Positions 58,036-64,000 of a stretch of DNA of 64,000 bases are shown here, piece after piece. How positions within the stretch are numbered: the first letter of the stretch is position 1; every line of letters starts with the position of its first letter. Origin of the DNA: Acinetobacter modestus (GTDB lineage: Bacteria > Pseudomonadota > Gammaproteobacteria > Pseudomonadales > Moraxellaceae). A program made the position numbers and the translations under genes. Location of the stretch: assembly GCF_014636095.1 (NCBI RefSeq), contig NZ_BMDV01000001.1:538622-602621 (forward strand), given 5' to 3'. A model generated the notes under the pieces. That model worked only from the letters and a program-made list of their open reading frames with translations. It was not told the DNA's origin and ran no database searches.

Positions 58036-59457
58036 ATGCAACCTTTTGTTCTATATAACTCTGAGCAACGTAAAAAAGTTGAATTTGTCCCACGTAAAGA
58101 AGGTCAAATCGATATGTATGTCTGTGGTATGACGGTTTACGATTACTGTCATATTGGGCACGCTCGGGTTATGGTTGCATTTGACTACATCATTCGCTTT
58201 CTACGCAGCCAAGGTTGGAAAGTTCGCTATATTCGCAACATTACCGATATTGATGACAAAATCATTGCCCGTGCCAATGAAAATGGCGAAAGCATCCAAC
58301 AACTCACCGCGCGCTTTATTCAAGCAATGAATGAAGATGCGGCTAACTTAGGGTGTGCTGAACCTGATGAGGCGCCTAAAGCAACTGAATATATTGATCA
58401 AATGCAAAATATGATTGGTACCTTGGTTGATAAAGGGGCTGCCTACCCTGCGGCCAATGGCGATGTTTATTTTGAGGTGAGCAAGTTCAATAAATACGGT
58501 CGTTTATCTGGTCGTAAACTGGATGATATGCAAGCGGGTGCGTCTGAGCGTGTTGATGTCGAAGTTGAAAAGAAACATCCCTTTGACTTTGTTCTTTGGA
58601 AACATGCTAAAGAGAATGAACCCGCTTGGGCATCACCATGGGGCAATGGCCGCCCAGGTTGGCATATTGAATGTTCTGCAATGTCGACTTGCTGCCTTGG
58701 CAATCATTTCGACATTCATGGTGGTGGTTCAGATCTCATGTTCCCGCACCATGAAAATGAAATCGCACAAAGTGAAGCATCAACAGGTGAACAATATGTA
58801 AATTATTGGATGCATGTTGGTTTTATCAATGTTGATGGCGAGAAAATGTCTAAATCTTTAGGCAACTTCTTTACCATTCGCGATGTCATGGAAAAATTCC
58901 ATCCCGAAGTGATTCGTTACTTTATTGTCTCATCACATTATCGTAGCCCTGTCAATTTCTCTGATGTTGCATTAAAAGAAGCAAAGACCACACTAAGTCG
59001 TTTTTATCATTCATTTAAAGCTTATCAGCAAGTTTATGGTCAAAAAACAGTTGAAACTTTAGCGCAAGATCTTGTTGAACGCTTCAACAGTGCAATGCGT
59101 GATGACTTTAATACTGCGGAAGCAATCGCAGTACTATTTGAAATCAATAAAGAATTAAATCGTGCGGTTAAAGAAGAACAGGCTGAACAAGCAACTATTC
59201 TTTATTCAACGCTACGTTATCTGACGAACATTCTTGGTCTAGTGCAACATGATGTTGAAGATTTTTTAAAGTCTGATATTGGTCAAGAAGCACTTAATCT
59301 CTCTGATACAGAAATTGAAGATTTTATTCAACAACGTGTTGATGCGAAAAAGGCTAAAGATTTTGCAAAAGCCGATAGTATTCGTCAGTCTTTACTCGAT
59401 CAAGGTGTCGTTTTAGAAGATACTCGCCAAGGCACAATTTGGCGACGTGCTGATTAA
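58036..59457 (+). CDS. cysS: Cysteinyl-tRNA synthetase
   Basis: About 473 aa. Class I motifs: CHIGHARV (HIGH), KMSKS in [11 protein letters not shown], and zinc-binding residues around [16 protein letters not shown] and HHENE. It attaches cysteine to tRNA-Cys. The ATG at 58036 is preferred; an in-frame TTG four codons upstream is possible. Confidence 0.96.
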   Translation: MQPFVLYNSEQRKKVEFVPRKEGQIDMYVCGMTVYDYCHIGHARVMVAFDYIIRFLRSQGWKVRYIRNITDIDDKIIARANENGESIQQLTARFIQAMNEDAANLGCAEPDEAPKATEYIDQMQNMIGTLVDKGAAYPAANGDVYFEVSKFNKYGRLSGRKLDDMQAGASERVDVEVEKKHPFDFVLWKHAKENEPAWASPWGNGRPGWHIECSAMSTCCLGNHFDIHGGGSDLMFPHHENEIAQSEASTGEQYVNYWMHVGFINVDGEKMSKSLGNFFTIRDVMEKFHPEVIRYFIVSSHYRSPVNFSDVALKEAKTTLSRFYHSFKAYQQVYGQKTVETLAQDLVERFNSAMRDDFNTAEAIAVLFEINKELNRAVKEEQAEQATILYSTLRYLTNILGLVQHDVEDFLKSDIGQEALNLSDTEIEDFIQQRVDAKKAKDFAKADSIRQSLLDQGVVLEDTRQGTIWRRAD

Positions 59458-59481
59458 TTCAACACTCAGTAACATAGAGAG

Positions 59482-59509
59482 TTGACAGTTGAATGAAACT
59501 CTCTATAAT
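59482..59509 (+). promoter_or_regulatory. Promoter of tRNA-Gly
   Basis: TTGACA (59482-59487) and TATAAT (59504-59509), both perfect consensus with 16-bp spacing, lie 10 bp before the tRNA 5' end. Confidence 0.88.
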
Positions 59510-59519
59510 GCGTCCTATT

Positions 59520-59595
<76 letters not shown>

Positions 59596-59604
59596 AAATT
59601 TAAA

Positions 59605-59635
59605 AAGCCTTTATCTAATGATAAAGGCTTTTTTA
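59605..59635 (+). terminator. Terminator of tRNA-Gly
   Basis: A 10-bp stem AAGCCTTTAT/ATAAAGGCTT with a 6-nt loop and following T-run. Confidence 0.88.
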
Positions 59636-59820
59636 TATTTAAAATTTACTGTTTTCTAAAATTTTAATACTTTGCAATAAGTAGGTTAAATAATAAATTT
59701 AAATTCTGCCATTTATAGATTTACCAAAGGTTAAATAACTCTTACATACTGTCACTACCCTTTCTCCTTAAAATCCCATAGTTTAAATAACAATATTTTC
59801 AAAAAAGAGTTTAATACCAA

Positions 59821-60294
59821 ATGAAAAAGTCAATTATTGCAATTTCTCTAGCTTCTCTTGTATTAGTCGCTTGTAGTAAAACTGAAAATAAAAAAGTTGA
59901 AGAGCAAACACCAGCTACAACTGAAGCTGTATCAGAAGCAACTGTAGCTGATACTGCACATACTGCTGAAAATGCATTAGATTGGAATGGCACATATAAA
60001 GGCATACTCCCTTGTGCAGATTGTGAAGGTATTAAAACCGAACTAGAACTTAATTCAGATAAAACTTATGAGATTAAAGAAACGTATCTTGGTAAGGGTG
60101 ATGGCAAACCATTTGAAAGCAAGGGTAATTTCCAATTCGATAGCAAAAATTCATCTATTATTGAATTAGATAAAGCTGGTGATAGCCGTAAATATTTTGT
60201 TGCTGAGGGTTATTTAAAAGCATTAGATATGGATGGTAAAGAAATTACTGGTGATTTGGCTGATAAATATCAACTCAAAAAAGAAGCTGAATAA
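59821..60294 (+). CDS. NlpE-like lipoprotein
   Basis: 157 aa. The lipoprotein signal LASLVLVACS gives a lipidated cysteine. After an acidic, low-complexity linker (about residues 25-55) comes an NlpE N-terminal-like barrel: WNGTYKGILPCADCEGIKTEL, with the CADC motif. E. coli NlpE senses envelope and surface stress and copper; this shorter form lacks the C-terminal OB domain. Confidence 0.85.
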   Translation: MKKSIIAISLASLVLVACSKTENKKVEEQTPATTEAVSEATVADTAHTAENALDWNGTYKGILPCADCEGIKTELELNSDKTYEIKETYLGKGDGKPFESKGNFQFDSKNSSIIELDKAGDSRKYFVAEGYLKALDMDGKEITGDLADKYQLKKEAE

Positions 60295-60310
60295 TCTTTT
60301 TAAATTTTAA

Positions 60311-60369
60311 ATGCTCGCTGTTGCGAGCATTTTTATGATTAAAATAAAAAACCCTGCTTAAGCAGGGTT
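60311..60369. terminator. Two terminators between convergent NlpE-like gene and aceA
   Basis: The stem ATGCTCGC/GCGAGCAT (60311-60330) with a T-run serves the plus strand. A palindrome AACCCTGCTTAAGCAGGGTT (60350-60369) flanked by A and T runs works in both directions. Confidence 0.85.
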
Positions 60370-60388
60370 TTTTTGAATCAATCGAGGC

Positions 60389-61993
60389 TTAGTGAGCAGC
60401 GAATTGGTTCATTGTGTTTTTAGCATCATCGTGCGCTTTAAGAGCGTTGTCACCAGAGAAGATTTCTTTGTGATCATCACCGATGTCCGAACCAGCCATT
60501 GCTTGGTGTTTAACACAAGCAATACCGCCACGGATTTCTTTACGTTGTACGCCAGCAACATAAGCCAACATACCTTCAGAACCGAAGTAACCTTGTGCAA
60601 GCTCATGAGTAGAAAGAGCAGCAGTGTGGTAAGTCGGAAGTGTGATCAAGTGATGGAACACACCAGCTTCACGAGCAGCATCTGCTTGGAATGTACGGAT
60701 CTTAGCGTCTGCATCAGCAGCTAATTCAGTAGCATCGTACTCAGCGCTCATTAATTTAGCACGGTCGTAAGCAGAAACGTCTTTACCTTCAGCAACCCAA
60801 CGATCGTAAGCTTGTTGACGGAAGTTTAATGTCCAGTTGAATGATGGGCTGTTGTTATAAACAAGCTTAGCATTTGGAACTGTTTCACGTACACGGTTAA
60901 CCATGTGAGCGATTTCTTCAACGTTTGGAGTCGCAGTTTCGATCCAAAGAAGGTCAGCACCATTTTGAAGGCTAGATACACAGTCAAGTACAACACGGTC
61001 AATTTGAGTGTCAGCACGGAACTGATATAAACCAGAAGCTAAACGCTTAGGACGGTGTAATTTACCATTACGTTTGATCAAGATTTCATCTTCTTGAGCA
61101 TCAGCAATGTCAATTTCAGTTGTTTCTAAGTAGCTGATGTATTGAGAAGCGATGTCGCCTGGCTCTTTAACCACTGGGATTTTTTGAGTCAAGTCAGCGC
61201 CTTCAGAGTCAGTACGCGCAACGATGATACCGTCATCAAGACCCATTTCTAAGAATGCATAACGTAATGCATGGATTTTAGCGATGAAGTCTTCGTGCGG
61301 AACAGTTACTTTACCAGCTTGGTGACCACATTGTTTCGCATCAGATACTTGGTTTTCGATTTGAAGCGCACAAGCACCAGCTTCGATCATTTTCTTAGCA
61401 AGTAAGTAAGTCGCTTCTTCGTTACCGAAACCAGCGTCGATGTCAGCAATAATTGGCACAACGTGAGTTTGGAAACCATCGATTTGAGCAGTGATTTCAG
61501 CAGCTTTAGCAGTGTCACCAGCTTCTTGAGCTTTTTTAAGAGCGCGGAATAAATCGTTTAATTCTTTCGCGTCAGCTTGACGTAAGAAAGTATAGATTTC
61601 TTCGATTAATGCAGGAACAGAAGTTTTTTCGTGCATAGATTGGTCAGGAAGTGGACCAAATTCTGAACGAAGTGCAGCAACCATCCAACCAGAAAGGTAG
61701 ATATAGCGACGTTCAGTAGTACCGAAGTATTTTTTGTTCGCAATCATTTTTTGTTGAGCGATGAAACCGTGCCAGCAACCTAATGATTGAGTATATTTGC
61801 TAGAGTCAGCATCATAAGCAGCCATATCACGACGCATAATCGCAGCTGTATATTTAGCAATATCTAAACCAGTTTTGAAACGGTTTTGCATTTGCATACG
61901 AGCAGCATCTTCTGGGCTAATATCGCGCCAAGTGTTGCCGAATTTTGCTTTTAATTCGCGAATTGCATCAATCGCTGTTAAATATGTAGACAT
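60389..61993 (-). CDS. aceA: Isocitrate lyase
   Basis: About 534 aa from MSTYLTAIDAIRE with an AAGGA ribosome-binding site; a longer in-frame start at 62032 is less likely. The catalytic signature KQCGH lies in SDAKQCGHQAGK, and metal-binding residues are in IADIDAGFGN. This is the long isocitrate lyase form, as in Pseudomonas. It splits isocitrate into glyoxylate and succinate in the glyoxylate shunt. Divergent from a LysR regulator. Confidence 0.96.
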   Translation of the reverse strand: MSTYLTAIDAIRELKAKFGNTWRDISPEDAARMQMQNRFKTGLDIAKYTAAIMRRDMAAYDADSSKYTQSLGCWHGFIAQQKMIANKKYFGTTERRYIYLSGWMVAALRSEFGPLPDQSMHEKTSVPALIEEIYTFLRQADAKELNDLFRALKKAQEAGDTAKAAEITAQIDGFQTHVVPIIADIDAGFGNEEATYLLAKKMIEAGACALQIENQVSDAKQCGHQAGKVTVPHEDFIAKIHALRYAFLEMGLDDGIIVARTDSEGADLTQKIPVVKEPGDIASQYISYLETTEIDIADAQEDEILIKRNGKLHRPKRLASGLYQFRADTQIDRVVLDCVSSLQNGADLLWIETATPNVEEIAHMVNRVRETVPNAKLVYNNSPSFNWTLNFRQQAYDRWVAEGKDVSAYDRAKLMSAEYDATELAADADAKIRTFQADAAREAGVFHHLITLPTYHTAALSTHELAQGYFGSEGMLAYVAGVQRKEIRGGIACVKHQAMAGSDIGDDHKEIFSGDNALKAHDDAKNTMNQFAAH

Positions 61994-62032
61994 GATATAT
62001 TCCTTTTGAGGATTGGCATCGAATGATCGCAA

Positions 62033-62527
62033 AAAACCATGCTTTTATAGTCTAGATTTTAAGCACTTCATCAACATATTGCACAGCTTAGTCTGTGCAA
62101 ACAGATTAATCCAATATTCTTGGTTAATTTTCAGTATTTATTTATGAAATATACAGATAAAACGATATAGAATATTCAAAACAATAAACCAAGACTTTGA
62201 TATATAAATATTTTTAAAAATAAAATTCATCATAAATTATTCATTAAACAATCTAACTCGTATTATTTCTATACATTTAAAACAACTATCCAATACCAAA
62301 ACATATGAATGAATAAAGCGAATAAATGCAGAAATGGCCATCGTGTTTTTATATATTGAATATCATTTCCTCATGATAATGAATCTGTTATAAGCTTATT
62401 CAAGTTTAATAAGACCAAACCATTCAACTATTTGCTATACCTTTTATCTCGTTTTAAGTTACACAAACGGCTTTAGTTATGTCATAATTCATCACAATTC
62501 AAAAATTTTATTTTCGGTATTTTTTTT
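62033..62527. promoter_or_regulatory. Divergent regulatory region aceA-lysR
   Basis: 495 bp, AT-rich, with no ORF. It holds the promoters of aceA (left) and of the LysR gene (right). No clear T-N11-A LysR box was picked out by eye. Confidence 0.5.
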
Positions 62528-63517
62528 ATGAATCTGGAGCGGGTTGATCTCAATTTATTGATTTATCTTGATGTACTTCTTCGTGAAAAAAATGTCACAC
62601 GTGCTGCAGAACAACTGGGTGTCACTCAACCCGCAATGAGTAATATTTTACGTCGCTTACGTAATTTATTTAACGACCCTCTACTCATTCGTTCTTCTGA
62701 AGGCATGACACCAACTGAGCGTGCACTCGAATTACAACCACGTATTCGTGATGCATTATCAGATTTGTCGATGATTCTCGAACCACGTACCGAATTTAGA
62801 CCTTATACCAGTACGCGCGTTTTTCGCATAATGACTTCCGATTATGCTGAAGCAACGCTCGTACCGCGTCTTGTAAAAGCACTTCGCTCTGAAGCGCCAA
62901 ATGTTGTACTGGACTTCTTAACTCCAAGTGATGTCTCTTATCGAGATATGGAGCAAGGCAAAGTTGATCTAGCCATTAACCGCTTCAATGAAATCCCGCA
63001 AAGCTTCCATCAAGTTTTGGTATGGCGCGATAGTTTTAGCTGTATTTTAAATGATAAACACCCTGCTGTAACCCATCTCAACCTTAAAAGCTATTTAGAT
63101 GCTCAACATATTTGGGTTTCTAAAACAGGTATGGGTGTTGGCTTTGGCGTAAATCCAGATAAACAAGCAGGACTCGGTTGGATTGACCAAGCTTTGGAAC
63201 GAATTGGTCAGCGTCGTAAAATTTCCGTGTTTACTCGCCACTATCAAATGCCTGCACTTTTAGCGCAAAATGTTGATCTGATTGCAACATTGCCAACACG
63301 TATGGCACGTTTGCAAGCACAAAATCCTCGTCTTCTTATTAAAGACCCACCATTTTACATTCCAGAATTTGAGCTTAAAATGGCTTGGTGTCCATTGCTA
63401 CACCATCATCCTGCACATCGTTGGTTAAGACAACTTATCCTCTTTGTAGCACGCCAAATGATCGAAGAAGAAAATCGTGAGTTTCTTTTAAATAATTCAC
63501 AATTTTCACAATACTAA
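62528..63517 (+). CDS. LysR-family transcriptional regulator
   Basis: 329 aa. The N-terminal winged HTH is typical: LLIYLDVLLREKNVTRAAEQ, then VTQPAMSNILRRLRNLF. The C-terminal effector domain (VFRIMTSDYAEATLVPRLV onward) resembles the NodD/PnbR-like group. Divergent orientation suggests it may regulate aceA, but this is only positional. Confidence 0.88.
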   Translation: MNLERVDLNLLIYLDVLLREKNVTRAAEQLGVTQPAMSNILRRLRNLFNDPLLIRSSEGMTPTERALELQPRIRDALSDLSMILEPRTEFRPYTSTRVFRIMTSDYAEATLVPRLVKALRSEAPNVVLDFLTPSDVSYRDMEQGKVDLAINRFNEIPQSFHQVLVWRDSFSCILNDKHPAVTHLNLKSYLDAQHIWVSKTGMGVGFGVNPDKQAGLGWIDQALERIGQRRKISVFTRHYQMPALLAQNVDLIATLPTRMARLQAQNPRLLIKDPPFYIPEFELKMAWCPLLHHHPAHRWLRQLILFVARQMIEEENREFLLNNSQFSQY

Positions 63518-63662
63518 AATATTGCTTTGTAATAATATGATTTCCTCTACGGATATGCTTGTTTCATAAGCAAAATTGTTATACTGAGGTAATACCCAAT
63601 TACCTCTCTTCTTTTTTTATGTTACAACATATCCATAATAAACGATGAACCACAGGTGATGT

Positions 63663-64000
63663 GTGAGTCTCTTCCAAAATATTATTGTCATTATTCTGCT
63701 GATAACTGCGGCAGGTTTTCTCTCGCTCACTGAAATTGCACTTGCTGGCGCACGAAAAGTTAAATTAAAAATTTTGGCTGAATCTGGTGAAATTCGAGCA
63801 CAAAAAGTTTTAGATTTACAGGAACAATCTGCGGACTTTTTTGCAGCCTCACAAATCGGTTTAAATGCTGTTGCTATCTTAGGCGGTATTTTAGGTGAAG
63901 CAGCTTTTCGCCCATTTTTTGTAGAAATGCTTAAACAGTTTTATGTAGGCCCTTGGCTAGAAACGATTGGTTTTGCTTTATCTTTCACTTTGGTAACTTC
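63663..64000 (+). CDS. CNNM/HlyC-CorC family membrane protein (partial, 3' cut)
   Basis: The first 112 codons are present before the window ends. The start GTG (SLFQNIIVIILLITAAGFL) follows an AGGTG ribosome-binding site. The segment SLTEIALAGARKVKL and AASQIGLNAVAILGGILGE are typical of the DUF21 membrane domain of hemolysin-family/CorC-type transporters. Confidence 0.85.
   Translation, partial: MSLFQNIIVIILLITAAGFLSLTEIALAGARKVKLKILAESGEIRAQKVLDLQEQSADFFAASQIGLNAVAILGGILGEAAFRPFFVEMLKQFYVGPWLETIGFALSFTLVT

Overview
The window looks like an Acinetobacter chromosome (A. baumannii/A. baylyi relatives). The evidence is AT-rich DNA, a 203-residue UmuDAb-type SOS regulator next to a DdrR-like gene, an IS17-like IS5/IS903-group element, the kdsD-kdsC-lptC-lptA-lptB cluster, and long-form isocitrate lyase. 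Everything here comes from reading the sequence; no database search was run.

Left core part (1-18.7 kb): two near-identical tRNA-Leu(UAG) genes flank a tRNA-Trp(CCA). They are followed by an overlapping Ser/Thr-kinase-like and patatin pair, a DUF815 ATPase, a TetR/HPP divergent pair, a TetR-EamA operon, tsaD divergent from rpsU-yqeY, a BepA-like M48 protease, a lysophospholipid acyltransferase-like protein, a hydroxyacid dehydrogenase, and umuC-umuD(Ab) divergent from a ddrR-like gene across a 21-bp UmuDAb-type operator.

Accessory island (about 18.9-41.7 kb): it begins with a dead IS5-family element. A type I-F CRISPR-Cas locus follows in an unusual layout, with cas2-3 on the minus strand and csy1-csy2-csy3-csy4-cas1 on the plus strand, cas1 lying next to a 76-repeat, 75-spacer array. 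The 960-bp gap between cas2-3 and csy1 is not empty. It holds two degenerate CRISPR repeats around a 29-nt guide whose partial match, with a CC PAM, lies a few bases downstream over a promoter-like TATAAT. This is the architecture of a CreTA (CRISPR-regulated toxin-antitoxin RNA) module guarding the cas genes. A 72-aa Cys-rich protein with its own leader ORF lies beside it. Beyond the array are a truncated fic gene, another frameshifted remnant, and a compact minus-strand operon of PP2C phosphatase, FtsK-gamma-like winged helix, DUF262 protein and DUF262+HNH protein. That operon is a plausible uncharacterised defence system. The island ends in a decayed P4-type integrase.

Right core part (41.7-64 kb): mutS, fdxA, an M15 peptidase lipoprotein, an O-methyltransferase, a universal stress protein, an acyltransferase, a YigZ protein, a type I secretion operon (TolC, ABC transporter, HlyD), the LPS/Kdo cluster, cysS, tRNA-Gly, an NlpE-like lipoprotein, aceA divergent from a LysR regulator, and the start of a CNNM/HlyC-type membrane protein cut by the window edge.

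Strongest signals: the CreTA-like module, the PP2C/FtsK-gamma/DUF262 operon, and two pairs of spacers that overlap in their targets and expose the CC PAM inside the array.
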